Below the pieces are notes generated by a model. The model was not told the origin of the DNA. It was given only the letters and a program-made list of their open reading frames with translations, and did no database searches. Shown one piece after another: positions 18,930-27,656 of a stretch of DNA of 64,000 nucleotides. Made by a program: the position numbers and the translations under genes. The stretch's first letter is position 1, and each line of letters opens with the position of its first letter. The stretch is from contig JAGDMU010000005.1 of the NCBI GenBank assembly GCA_017860615.1, positions 124,001 through 188,000 on the forward strand. Direction: 5' to 3'. Source of the stretch: Pseudomonadota bacterium. Its GTDB lineage: Bacteria > Campylobacterota > Campylobacteria > Campylobacterales > Sulfurospirillaceae.

Positions 18930-18935
18930 TATAAT
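18930..18935 (+). promoter_or_regulatory. Extended -10 element upstream of the lipoprotein gene
   Basis: TATAAT preceded by TG one base upstream (TGCTATAAT), with AT-rich DNA instead of a clear -35 box, as is usual for sigma-70 promoters in this phylum. A small hairpin ACCTCT/AGAGGT at 18951-18965 follows in the predicted leader, then GAGGAG before the start at 18986. Confidence 0.7.
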
Positions 18936-18985
18936 TCGCCGATATGACAGACCTCTTGAAGAGGTTAAATACGAGGAGTACTACA

Positions 18986-19552
18986 ATGAAACATCTCTTT
19001 TTGGCAGCGGTTGCACTGTTACTATTCAGTGGCTGTACCTACAAAAATGAAGCACTGAGTTTAGAATCTTATAAAGCAGAGTACCAAGGACCACTCTCCC
19101 GCGATAAGAAAATCGTCTATTTAAGATCGGTGAAAGATCTACGTGCTAAGAAAAATATTATTGGTTATGTTGATCAAAAAAGCGCCAACACGATCTACTT
19201 CTACAGTAATGAAAATTTTGCTGAGAAATATACAGAAGGTTTGGGATATGCTCTTAATCTTGCAGGCTTTAACACTAACGCATCAACCAATGAAGCGAAC
19301 TTAGTAGTGGAAGTTGCGATTAAAGATATTGAGATGATTTACAATGATAAGAACTTTGATGCAAATCTTAAAGGTGAGATCGAAATTGAAGTTGTTGTGC
19401 GCAAAGGAGATGAAGTGATTACCCAAAACTTCAGACAAAAAGGCAGTAAATGGATCGCTCCATCGTACAATTCTAAAGATCTAGAGCCTTTCTTGTATTC
19501 ACTTTTTGCCGATAGTATCGATCAGATCGTTACACGTTTGACACGTATGTAA
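18986..19552 (+). CDS. Outer-membrane-type lipoprotein, YajG-like
   Basis: 188 residues from the ATG at 18986, chosen over an ATG at 18944 because GAGGAG stands seven bases before it and the protein then starts with a clean lipoprotein signal (MKHLFLAAVALLLFSGC, Cys about 17). The mature part has alternating beta-strand segments (KIVYLRSVKDLRAK, ANLVVEVAIKDIEMIY) resembling the YajG/lipoprotein assembly-type fold of uncharacterised lipoproteins. Function is unknown. It is transcribed alone, between a promoter at 18930 and a terminator at 19560. Confidence 0.8.
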   Translation: MKHLFLAAVALLLFSGCTYKNEALSLESYKAEYQGPLSRDKKIVYLRSVKDLRAKKNIIGYVDQKSANTIYFYSNENFAEKYTEGLGYALNLAGFNTNASTNEANLVVEVAIKDIEMIYNDKNFDANLKGEIEIEVVVRKGDEVITQNFRQKGSKWIAPSYNSKDLEPFLYSLFADSIDQIVTRLTRM

Positions 19553-19559
19553 CTATTTT

Positions 19560-19580
19560 GGGAAGAGTTTTTCTCTTCCC
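19560..19580 (+). terminator. Intrinsic terminator after the lipoprotein gene
   Basis: Stem GGGAAGAG/CTCTTCCC with a T5 loop, starting seven bases after the stop codon and followed by TCTCTTCTT. The tail is T-rich only on the plus strand, so it serves the lipoprotein gene and not the convergent diguanylate cyclase gene. Confidence 0.75.
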
Positions 19581-19587
19581 TCTCTTC

Positions 19588-20427
19588 TTACCAATTACTG
19601 ACAACAACCCTATTTCTTCCATATTTTTTTGCCAAGTAAAGTGCTTGATCCGATTCTTCTAAAAGAGCCTCTTTATCGGTGATAACAGGGCTAAGAGAGC
19701 AAATTCCCAAACTGACCGTCACTTGCACAATCTCTTGGGTTGCTCCCACCATAGCAACGGTTGTTTTTTCAACCTTACCACGTAATCTCTCCGCTAAAAG
19801 CTCTGCTTCAGCTTTGCCTGTATTTGGGGTAATAATAGCGATCTCTTCACCACCGTAACGTGCCACAATATCACTATCACGCACGACTTCCAACACAAGT
19901 TTAGAAAGATTGCTCAGAACTTCATCCCCAACAGTATGCCCATAGGTGTCATTAATTTTTTTAAAATAATCCACATCTAAAAGCATCAACGTTAAAGGGA
20001 GTTTATAGCGCTTGGACAGTGCCACTTCTTCGCAAATTCTCTGATCAAAATAGCGCCTATTTTTAAGTCCCGTAAGTGCATCGGTAATGCTTTCATGCTG
20101 TAAAATAGCCATATCTTTGACATCATTGGTTGTTTGAAGAGCAAGTTGTCCCACTAAATACGCAAAAACGCCACCTAAGAGAAGCATGATAGAAACAACA
20201 ATCGAAAGACTATTCAGCGTTTCACGAATCAGCCATAGGTTATAACCAAAAACAATGTAGCAGATGATAAAAAAGAGGATAAGCACACTTAAAATTTTCC
20301 AACGTTTTTTCAAATTTCCCTCAGGAAGTTCAAGAATCAATCGTTTGATAGGCGTTAGAGAGCGAACTAAAAAAAGAGCACCAATAACGAGTAATGCTAA
20401 CTCAAAGATAATCATAACTGGATGCAT
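19588..20427 (-). CDS. Membrane diguanylate cyclase
   Basis: 279 residues. Three hydrophobic segments near 5-22, 45-62 and 75-95 anchor the protein; there is no recognised sensory domain. The C-terminal GGDEF domain (about 115-279) starts at DALTGLKNRRYFD and has the active site GGEEI, a functional variant. An inhibitory site RDSD lies upstream at the canonical distance, so feedback inhibition by c-di-GMP is expected. It synthesises c-di-GMP from two GTP. It is convergent with the lipoprotein gene and divergent from aspS. Confidence 0.93.
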   Translation of the reverse strand: MHPVMIIFELALLVIGALFLVRSLTPIKRLILELPEGNLKKRWKILSVLILFFIICYIVFGYNLWLIRETLNSLSIVVSIMLLLGGVFAYLVGQLALQTTNDVKDMAILQHESITDALTGLKNRRYFDQRICEEVALSKRYKLPLTLMLLDVDYFKKINDTYGHTVGDEVLSNLSKLVLEVVRDSDIVARYGGEEIAIITPNTGKAEAELLAERLRGKVEKTTVAMVGATQEIVQVTVSLGICSLSPVITDKEALLEESDQALYLAKKYGRNRVVVSNW

Positions 20428-20530
20428 GTAACCTCAAGATTTAAAGAAATTTTTAAACAGCTAGTGAATGATTGTACCACAAAAGATGACAATCTTTTCT
20501 AAAATAAACTAAAGAAAAGCTACATTTAGC

Positions 20531-20536
20531 TATACT
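20531..20536 (+). promoter_or_regulatory. Candidate -10 element for aspS
   Basis: TATACT in an AT-rich stretch 63 bases before the TTG start of aspS. The remaining DNA between the diguanylate cyclase gene and aspS (20428-20598) shows no other element I can support. Confidence 0.45.
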
Positions 20537-20598
20537 AATATCTTTTAAAAAACGACATTCAAAGGGTACAACCAAGCACCCTTCATTTAGGATAAACA

Positions 20599-22347
20599 TT
20601 GAGAAGTCATTATTGTACAGATTTAGATGTCGCCAACATTGGCGAAATCGTAGAAGTGTGTGGCTGGGCAAATAGCAACAGAGATCATGGTGGTGTTATC
20701 TTTATCGACCTTCGTGACAAATCAGGCCTTGTTCAACTGGTGTGCGATCCTGCGGATAGCGTTAGTGCGCATGAGATCGCTGCTCTTGTGAGAGACGAAT
20801 TCGTTCTCAAAGCCAAAGGAAGAGTCAGAGCCAGAGGTGAAGGGTTGGAAAATCCACGCCTCAAAACAGGCAAAATCGAGATTGTTGTCGATGAGCTTAT
20901 CGTTGAAAACGCTAGCGAAACCGTTCCATTTGTTATTGGTGACAATAACGTTGGTGAAGATGTACGTCTAAAATACCGTTACCTTGATCTTCGCAATCCT
21001 AAAGCTTACGAAATTTTCAAACTGAGAAGTAAAGCAACCGTAGCGGTTCGAAATTCTCTGGATGCTCAAGGCTTTTTAGAGGTTGAGACACCTATTTTAA
21101 CCAAATCTACGCCAGAAGGCGCACGTGATTATCTCGTTCCTAGCCGTGTTCACAATGGCGAATTTTACGCCCTTCCTCAATCTCCTCAACTTTTCAAACA
21201 GCTGTTAATGTGTGCAGGGTTTGATCGTTATTTCCAAGTCGCTAAATGTTTCCGCGATGAAGACTTACGTGCAGATCGTCAGCCAGAATTTACACAGATC
21301 GATATTGAGATGAGTTTCTGCGACCAAGAAGATGTTATGAAAGTCACTGAAAATCTTTTAAAAGATGTTTTCAAAGCATGTGGTCATGAGATCATCACTC
21401 CATTTAACCGTATTCGTTTTAAAGATGCAATGGAAAAATATGGTTCAGACAAACCTGACCTTCGCTATGATCTTTCGATGATCGATGTAATTGACATCTT
21501 TGCAAATTGTAAAAATGAAATTTTTAGCAATATTGCTAAAGATCCAAAGAAAAACCGTATTAAAGCGCTTAAAGTACCAAACGGTGACAACATCTTCTCT
21601 AAACGCCAAATGCAAGGCTTTGAAGAGTATGTTCGTAAATTTGGCGCTTCAGGACTGGGTTACTTTCAGATGAAAGAAGAAGGGCTCAAAGGTCCACTCG
21701 CAAAATTCTTTGATGATGCAGACCTTCAAAGAATTGTTGATGCCGCAAATCTTCAAGTAGGTGATGCTATCTTCTTTGGTGCTGGTGTGAAAAAACTTGT
21801 TCTTGATTATATGGGACGTTTCCGTATCTTCCTAGCAGAGCAAATGAATATTATTCCTAAAGACAAATTTGAGTTTGTTTGGGTCGTTGATTTTGAAATG
21901 TTCGAAGTAGAAGATGGCAAAGTTAAAGCACTTCACCATCCATTTACCATGCCAAAAGATATTGACAATACACCAATTGATGAGATGGAATCTGTTGCTT
22001 ACGACGTCGTTCTTAACGGTGTTGAGCTTGGTGGTGGTAGTATCAGGATTCATAAAAAAGAGATCCAACAAAAAGTCTTTAACCTTCTAGGTATCAGCGA
22101 TGAAGAAGCGCATGAGAAGTTTGAATTCTTACTCGATGCCCTAAAATTCGGAGCACCACCACATGGTGGTTTAGCCATCGGACTTGATCGCTTGATGATG
22201 CTCATTACCAAAAGTGATAGTATTCGTGATGTTATTGCCTTCCCTAAAACCCAAAAAGCACAATGTCTGCTTACTCGAGCACCAAGTGCTGTTGAGGGTG
22301 ATCAGTTACGTGACCTTGGCATTAGACTTAGAGAAAAAACCAAATAA
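20599..22347 (+). CDS. aspS: Aspartyl-tRNA synthetase
   Basis: 582 residues, the normal length of the bacterial-type AspRS with an inserted GAD domain. N-terminal OB anticodon-binding domain ([21 protein letters not shown]), class II motif 2 [18 protein letters not shown] and motif 3 GLAIGLDRL. The start codon is TTG at 20599, since the family N-terminus MRxxYC aligns here and AGGAT lies nine bases upstream. Many bacteria lacking AsnRS use a non-discriminating AspRS; this cannot be decided from this window. Followed by adk 14 bases downstream. Confidence 0.96.
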   Translation: MRSHYCTDLDVANIGEIVEVCGWANSNRDHGGVIFIDLRDKSGLVQLVCDPADSVSAHEIAALVRDEFVLKAKGRVRARGEGLENPRLKTGKIEIVVDELIVENASETVPFVIGDNNVGEDVRLKYRYLDLRNPKAYEIFKLRSKATVAVRNSLDAQGFLEVETPILTKSTPEGARDYLVPSRVHNGEFYALPQSPQLFKQLLMCAGFDRYFQVAKCFRDEDLRADRQPEFTQIDIEMSFCDQEDVMKVTENLLKDVFKACGHEIITPFNRIRFKDAMEKYGSDKPDLRYDLSMIDVIDIFANCKNEIFSNIAKDPKKNRIKALKVPNGDNIFSKRQMQGFEEYVRKFGASGLGYFQMKEEGLKGPLAKFFDDADLQRIVDAANLQVGDAIFFGAGVKKLVLDYMGRFRIFLAEQMNIIPKDKFEFVWVVDFEMFEVEDGKVKALHHPFTMPKDIDNTPIDEMESVAYDVVLNGVELGGGSIRIHKKEIQQKVFNLLGISDEEAHEKFEFLLDALKFGAPPHGGLAIGLDRLMMLITKSDSIRDVIAFPKTQKAQCLLTRAPSAVEGDQLRDLGIRLREKTK

Positions 22348-22361
22348 AGGAGAGAGTAAAC

Positions 22362-22934
22362 GTGAAGAAACTATTTTTGATTATTGGCGCCCCAGGCAGT
22401 GGTAAAACAACAGATGCGAGTTTAATCGCAGAAAAAAACAGCGATGTAATCGCACACTATTCAACAGGTGAGTTACTTCGTGATGAAGTTGCAAGTGGTA
22501 GTGAACTTGGCAAAACGATTGATTCATTTGTCAGTGCAGGCAATCTAGTACCTCTTGATATTGTGATCAATACCATCGTAAGTGCCATCAAAAATAGCCC
22601 TAAAAACGTCGTTCTTATAGACGGATTCCCACGTTCTGATGAGCAGATGAAAGCACTTGATGCAATCCTTGCAAATGAGACAACCGTTCAACTGGTTTCT
22701 GTCATTGAAGTCGAAGTGAGTGAGCAAGTCGCGTGTGATCGCGTTTTAGGACGTGCCAGAGGAGCTGACGATAACGTTCAAGTCTTCAACAACCGTATGA
22801 AAGTTTATACAGAGCCATTAGCTGGCATTCAAGCATTTTACGGTGCTAAAAACCTTCTTCATAAAATCAACGGCGAGCGTACCATCGAAGAAATCGTAAA
22901 CGAGATGGAAAGCTTCGTTAAAAGCAACATCTGA
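22362..22934 (+). CDS. adk: Adenylate kinase (short form)
   Basis: Interconverts ATP+AMP and 2 ADP. 190 residues with P-loop GAPGSGKTT at 9-17, the AMP-binding block [10 protein letters not shown], and [10 protein letters not shown]. The LID is short and lacks the four-cysteine zinc site, consistent with the short 190-residue class. Start is GTG at 22362, preceded by AAAGGAGAG at a good distance. The stop overlaps the next start as TGATG. Confidence 0.95.
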   Translation: MKKLFLIIGAPGSGKTTDASLIAEKNSDVIAHYSTGELLRDEVASGSELGKTIDSFVSAGNLVPLDIVINTIVSAIKNSPKNVVLIDGFPRSDEQMKALDAILANETTVQLVSVIEVEVSEQVACDRVLGRARGADDNVQVFNNRMKVYTEPLAGIQAFYGAKNLLHKINGERTIEEIVNEMESFVKSNI

Positions 22935-23668
22935 TGCACCACTTCTACTCTGTTATCATTGGCTCTGAACTGCTCAATGGTCGCAGAGTAGATAAACACT
23001 TCAACTTTATCAATCAAGAACTTCGTGACCGTGGACTCACTCATGCAGGCAGCTTTGTGATCGAAGACTCCCCTGCCCTTATTCAAAACTGTTTTAATAT
23101 GATTTTACAAGATCCAAAGAGCATTATGTTTTGCTTTGGAGGCATTGGTGCAACACCTGATGATCTTACTCGTGCTATCGCTAGTGAAGTCTTTACAGGA
23201 ATGCCTTTAAAATTACATGCAATAGCAAAAGAGCTCATTGAAAAACAGTTTGGAGTAGAAGCGTATCCTTATCGTATCAACATGGCAATGCTTCCACCAC
23301 ATGCAGAGCTACTTCATAATGTGATCAATCAAGTACCTGGCTTTTCACTTTTTAATCGCTTCTTCTTTACCCCAGGATTTCCATCAATGGCTTGGCCCAT
23401 GGTCAAAGAAGCCCTTGATAAGCACTTTCCTATGCAACCAAAACTCTATAGCACTTCCTTTGTAGTTGAATCAACAGAAAATGATTTGATTGATATTATG
23501 GAAGCCCTTCCGAAAGAGCTTAATTTCTCATCTCTGCCTCGTTTTGTTGGGGAAAAACGTATTGTTGAGATTTACCTCGCTCACCCAGAGCAAGCTTTAG
23601 TAGAGCGCTGGTCGCACTATTTTAGAAATGCTGTTTTTAAAAAGGGCAAAACGATCAGGGATTGTTAG
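22934..23668 (+). CDS. Molybdopterin-binding (MoCF/CinA N-terminal) domain protein
   Basis: 244 residues with the MoaB/Mog/CinA-type fold: GSELLNGRRVDKH near the start and the GGIGATPDDLTRAIA block around 70-84, equivalent to the GGxGPTxDD motif of the family. It lacks the C-terminal amidase domain of full CinA. Proteins like this may act on damaged nucleotides or molybdopterin precursors; no specific substrate can be assigned. Its end overlaps the end of the convergent amidase gene by 14 bases. Confidence 0.8.
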   Translation: MHHFYSVIIGSELLNGRRVDKHFNFINQELRDRGLTHAGSFVIEDSPALIQNCFNMILQDPKSIMFCFGGIGATPDDLTRAIASEVFTGMPLKLHAIAKELIEKQFGVEAYPYRINMAMLPPHAELLHNVINQVPGFSLFNRFFFTPGFPSMAWPMVKEALDKHFPMQPKLYSTSFVVESTENDLIDIMEALPKELNFSSLPRFVGEKRIVEIYLAHPEQALVERWSHYFRNAVFKKGKTIRDC

Positions 23669-25343
23669 CATAGTACTGATCAAGACCATCACTAATACCA
23701 TCGACAAGGTGTTTTTGGTACTGAGGGTTGAACATGTTATCGGACTCTTCAGGATTGCTAATATAGCCTAATTCCACCAATACGGAAGGCATTGTTGCAC
23801 CCACTAAGACCCAAAAGGGAGCTTCTCTAACACCGCCATCTTCAACGCTGTATTTTTTTCTGACACTTTTAAGCATACTGGATTGTACATCAATTGCCAC
23901 TTTGTTGGAAAGAACAATTTTCTCACGATTAAAGACATTTAAGAAGGTCTCTTTTGAATAAAAATCCATCTCTTCCATATCCGATTGGTTTTCCAATGCG
24001 GCTACGTTTTTAGAGCGCTCCGAGCGATCAGGCGAGAGGAAGAAGGTCTCTAGTCCTTTCATGGAGAGTTTTTTGGCTTCATTGGGTGCAGCATTAGCAT
24101 GTAACGAAACAAACAGATCTGCATTTTTATCATTGGCTACTTTAGTGCGGTCCCGAAGATTGATAAACTCATCTTTTTGACGCGTATAATAGACTTTGTA
24201 ACCACGAGATTTGAGCTCTTTCCCAAGTTGCAATGCCATATCCAGTACCAGATGTTTTTCCATGCGTTGCTTATACCCAATAGCACCCGCATCTTTACCA
24301 CCATGCCCTGCGTCTATTACAATTGTTTTGTCGCGCTTTTGACCTTTTTTACTTGGAGCTTTACTTGAAACAATAGGTGATTCTACAGGCATAGGAGAAG
24401 CTGTTGCAGTCGCAATAGAAGATTTTGAAGCGTCAGGCGTTGGCGTCGCTACAGTAGGCGCTTTTTTAGGTGCTTCAACAGGTGGTGTGATTCTTTTTTC
24501 AGTTAAGATTGGTTTTTTATTAAGCGATAAAATGACTTGTGTATCCAAAACACTCACATATGTTTCAAAGGCAGCAGGTGCATCTAAAATGATACGAATA
24601 GTATTGGCATTGTATTGGCTTATACGTAAGCTTTGTAGTTTTTTAGGTGTTGAAATAGTGAGTGGTGCATTCATGATAATGGCAGGAATATCAATAATTT
24701 TTTTATAACCATCGGTCGTTTTAAGGACAAAAATTTTCACACTTCCCTCTGCTACAGCAGAACCAAAGTCAAGTAATATCTCTTCTTCACTTGTTTTCAC
24801 ATGTTGTAGTACATTTTTACCATTATAATTTTTTGGCAGAGATGAAACAGTGTGCGACGTGGTAGTGCTCTGAGGTATGGCTATTTTACTCTCTTTTGTG
24901 ACAGGGCTACTACTGCTTATTGGCATGGTTGAAGCACTTGATGAAGGTGTTGCTGAGGCAATATTTGTATTAGAACTACTACTGGATGTGCCAAAACTCT
25001 CTTCCGATGCAGGTGGGGGAACAAGTGGTTTTGAGGGTGCTGTTTTTTTTGTCTCTCTGCTCATGGTTGCAAGCTCAGATTCATACTTTGAAGCATCGAG
25101 TTTAAGTATTTTTGCTGTTTTAATAAGACGTTCTAGCGTCTCTTTTTTAAGCGTATCATCGCTTCCAATAATGGCTTGAATATAAACTGCTTTGAGTCCA
25201 TGAAAGACGCGTAGCATCTCATCATTATTCGCACCCTTCATTTGGGCATCATATTGTTCAAGCTGTTGCATGTAATTAGGTGCACCCAAAAGCGCTATAC
25301 ATGTCAACAGCAAAACAAAAAATACTCTAATTTGCTTCCCCAT
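23655..25343 (-). CDS. amiA: N-acetylmuramoyl-L-alanine amidase (AmiA/AmiC type) with AMIN domain
   Basis: Splits stem peptides from glycan at the septum. From the ATG at 25343 the protein has 562 residues: signal peptide (MGKQIRVFFVLLLTC...), a coiled N-terminal part, Ser/Thr/Pro-rich linkers, an AMIN domain around 190-285, and a C-terminal Amidase_3 domain around 340-560. Zinc ligands are visible in IDAGHGGKDAGA, the Glu of RMEKHLVLD, FVSLHANA and the catalytic Glu in VLVELGYIS. The ATG at 25358 is less likely because it adds five residues before the signal peptide. It is the last gene of the FtsEX/EnvC-containing run. Confidence 0.93.
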   Translation of the reverse strand: MGKQIRVFFVLLLTCIALLGAPNYMQQLEQYDAQMKGANNDEMLRVFHGLKAVYIQAIIGSDDTLKKETLERLIKTAKILKLDASKYESELATMSRETKKTAPSKPLVPPPASEESFGTSSSSSNTNIASATPSSSASTMPISSSSPVTKESKIAIPQSTTTSHTVSSLPKNYNGKNVLQHVKTSEEEILLDFGSAVAEGSVKIFVLKTTDGYKKIIDIPAIIMNAPLTISTPKKLQSLRISQYNANTIRIILDAPAAFETYVSVLDTQVILSLNKKPILTEKRITPPVEAPKKAPTVATPTPDASKSSIATATASPMPVESPIVSSKAPSKKGQKRDKTIVIDAGHGGKDAGAIGYKQRMEKHLVLDMALQLGKELKSRGYKVYYTRQKDEFINLRDRTKVANDKNADLFVSLHANAAPNEAKKLSMKGLETFFLSPDRSERSKNVAALENQSDMEEMDFYSKETFLNVFNREKIVLSNKVAIDVQSSMLKSVRKKYSVEDGGVREAPFWVLVGATMPSVLVELGYISNPEESDNMFNPQYQKHLVDGISDGLDQYYANNP

Positions 25344-26424
25344 GTACCAACTTTGCAATGAGTTCTTTCACACTAATGATTTCATTCAGTTTATAACCGT
25401 TTGCTCCTGTAAAAAAGAGCCCCGTTTCTAATTTGCCCCTATACGCATCACTTAAACTATCTGCGATGCAGTAACCTACTGCTTTTGCTTCTTGACCTCT
25501 ATGGCAAGGGCTAACACAGTTGCTGATACAGCGAATTGCGGGACCTTCTCTTTTTTCAACCATCCGAATCAAATTCGTTCGAACGCCACGCGCAGGATAG
25601 CCAACAGGCGATTTGAAAAGTTGAATATCTTCTTTTTGTGCTTTTAACAGGACTTCTTTAAAATTTTTATCGGCATCACACTCATGCGTTCCAATAAAAC
25701 GGGTTCCCATTTGTACGCCATCTGCGCCTAATGATATCATCTTTAAGATGTCGTTATGATCCCATACGCCACCTGCAGCAATGAGTGGAAAATCGCCCCA
25801 CGCTTTAATCTCTTCCTTAATAGGAGCGATCAAGTTCTCAAGTTGGTACTCTTCTTGACTACACTGCTCATAGGTAAACCCTTGGTGTCCACCACTGAGG
25901 GGTCCTTCAACAACAATCGCATCAGGTAAGCGGTTATAGCGTTGCGTCCAACGTTTACAGATAATTTTAAGTGCTTTCGCTGAAGAGACGATTGGGACGA
26001 GTGCAACATCAGGATAATCTGCCGTAAATTCAGGCATATTGGTTGGAAGACCTGCGCCTGTAATGATAATATTAACCCCTGCTTCACAGGAGTCTTTGAT
26101 GACTCTTTCATAATCATTAATAGCATAAAGAATATTCATAGCCAGTGGTTTAGAGCCACAGATTTTACGTGCATTGTCAACAATTGCGGTTAATGCTGAT
26201 TTTGAGTAGAAATTTTCTGTTTCAAAAGGGCGAGCATTAATGTTTTTCTTACTAAAATGTGTGTTGTCATAGTATCCCGTTCCAACGGAACTAATAACAC
26301 CTAAACCACCTTCTAAGCTTACGGTTCCAGCCAGTTTATCCCAGCTAATACCAAGCCCCATACCGCCTTGAACAATAGGATATTCAATCGTATATTTGCC
26401 AATTTTAAGAGAGTTTAGTGACAT
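25327..26424 (-). CDS. Nitronate monooxygenase/enoyl-reductase-like FMN protein
   Basis: 365 residues with a TIM-barrel FMN fold of the 2-nitropropane dioxygenase/FabK superfamily: PIVQGGMGLGIS at the start, VEGPLSGGHQG around 170-180 with the catalytic His, AAGGVWDHND, and GADGVQMGTRFIGT. It includes an unusual cysteine cluster near the C-terminus (CISNCVSPCHRGQEAK). It may oxidise nitronates; FabK-type activity is an alternative. It overlaps the tyrS stop by one base and the amidase start by 17 bases. Confidence 0.82.
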   Translation of the reverse strand: MSLNSLKIGKYTIEYPIVQGGMGLGISWDKLAGTVSLEGGLGVISSVGTGYYDNTHFSKKNINARPFETENFYSKSALTAIVDNARKICGSKPLAMNILYAINDYERVIKDSCEAGVNIIITGAGLPTNMPEFTADYPDVALVPIVSSAKALKIICKRWTQRYNRLPDAIVVEGPLSGGHQGFTYEQCSQEEYQLENLIAPIKEEIKAWGDFPLIAAGGVWDHNDILKMISLGADGVQMGTRFIGTHECDADKNFKEVLLKAQKEDIQLFKSPVGYPARGVRTNLIRMVEKREGPAIRCISNCVSPCHRGQEAKAVGYCIADSLSDAYRGKLETGLFFTGANGYKLNEIISVKELIAKLVHGEAN

Positions 26425-27635
26425 TATTGCACCTTTAACCTAGCAAATTTGCGCTTACCGACTTGGAGAATATACTCTCCACATGCCAGTTGTAGCTGTT
26501 CATCATCCACTTTTTCTTGATCGAGCTTTACAGCACCTTGCTTAATATCGCGTCTTGCTTGTGACGTTGATGCTTCTAATCCACAATCCACCAAAGCTTT
26601 CGCAATCCAAAGGGGAGACTCATTCGATGTAAATGTTTCAATGTCTGTTGGAATCTCATTTTGAGAATGAACCCGATCAAACTCTGCTTTTGCCTCTAAT
26701 GCATCAGCTTTATTATGATAACGCTCAATAATTTCTAAAGCAATCATCTCTTTCGCATGTTTTGGATGCACAGCACCTGATTCAACTTCTTTTTTAAGAG
26801 CAGCAATTTCTTCTAAACTTTGAGTGCTCAAAAGCTCATAATAACGCCACATCAGCTCATCACTGATACTAAGCATCTTACCAAACATATCACTTGGCGT
26901 GTCGGTTACACCAATATAATTGCCTAAAGATTTACTCATTTTATTGACGCCATCAAGTCCTTCAAGCAAAGGCATCATTATAACCGCTTGCTCTTTGCCA
27001 ATGTTATACGCACGTTGTAAATGACGTCCCATTAAAAGGTTAAACTTCTGATCGGTCCCACCCATTTCGATGTCACTCTTCATTGCGACACTGTCGTAAC
27101 CTTGAAGCAGCGGGTATAAAAATTCACTAATAGAGATAGGGGTTTGAGACTTATAGCGTTTTTCAAAATCTTCACGCTCAAGCATACGTGCTACGTTAAA
27201 TGTGGTAGTAAGTTCTACCAAACCAGCTGCACCTAGAGCTTCGATCCACTCTGAGTTAAACATAACCACAGTTTTTTCTGGATCTAAAATTTTAAACACC
27301 TGCTCTTTATAGCTTTGAGCATTGGCTAAAACCACTTCACGTGTCAATTTTTTACGTGTCTCATTCTTACCTGTTGGATCACCAATCATTCCAGTAAAAT
27401 CACCAATAAGAAATTGAACTACTGCACCAAATTTTTGAAGTAATGCCATTTTTTGAAGTAAAACAGTATGTCCTAAGTGAAGATCAGGAGCCGTTGGATC
27501 AAAACCAGCTTTGACTAAAAAAGTCTCGCCTTTTTCAAAATAATTTTTGAGTAATGTAACAACACGCTCTTCATCGATGATCTCACTAATACCTCGTTTG
27601 ATCTCTTTAAGCGCATTTTGAATCCGCATATCCAT
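26424..27635 (-). CDS. tyrS: Tyrosyl-tRNA synthetase
   Basis: 403 residues. Class I signatures HLGHTVLL (HIGH variant, about 52-59) and KMSKSLGN near 232, plus the tyrosine-binding [22 protein letters not shown] block. The C-terminal 65 residues form an S4 RNA-binding domain ([17 protein letters not shown]). It lies between spoT and the FMN protein in a tightly packed run. Confidence 0.96.
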   Translation of the reverse strand: MDMRIQNALKEIKRGISEIIDEERVVTLLKNYFEKGETFLVKAGFDPTAPDLHLGHTVLLQKMALLQKFGAVVQFLIGDFTGMIGDPTGKNETRKKLTREVVLANAQSYKEQVFKILDPEKTVVMFNSEWIEALGAAGLVELTTTFNVARMLEREDFEKRYKSQTPISISEFLYPLLQGYDSVAMKSDIEMGGTDQKFNLLMGRHLQRAYNIGKEQAVIMMPLLEGLDGVNKMSKSLGNYIGVTDTPSDMFGKMLSISDELMWRYYELLSTQSLEEIAALKKEVESGAVHPKHAKEMIALEIIERYHNKADALEAKAEFDRVHSQNEIPTDIETFTSNESPLWIAKALVDCGLEASTSQARRDIKQGAVKLDQEKVDDEQLQLACGEYILQVGKRKFARLKVQ

Positions 27636-27656
27636 ATCTCTTATTTCCTTCTTCGA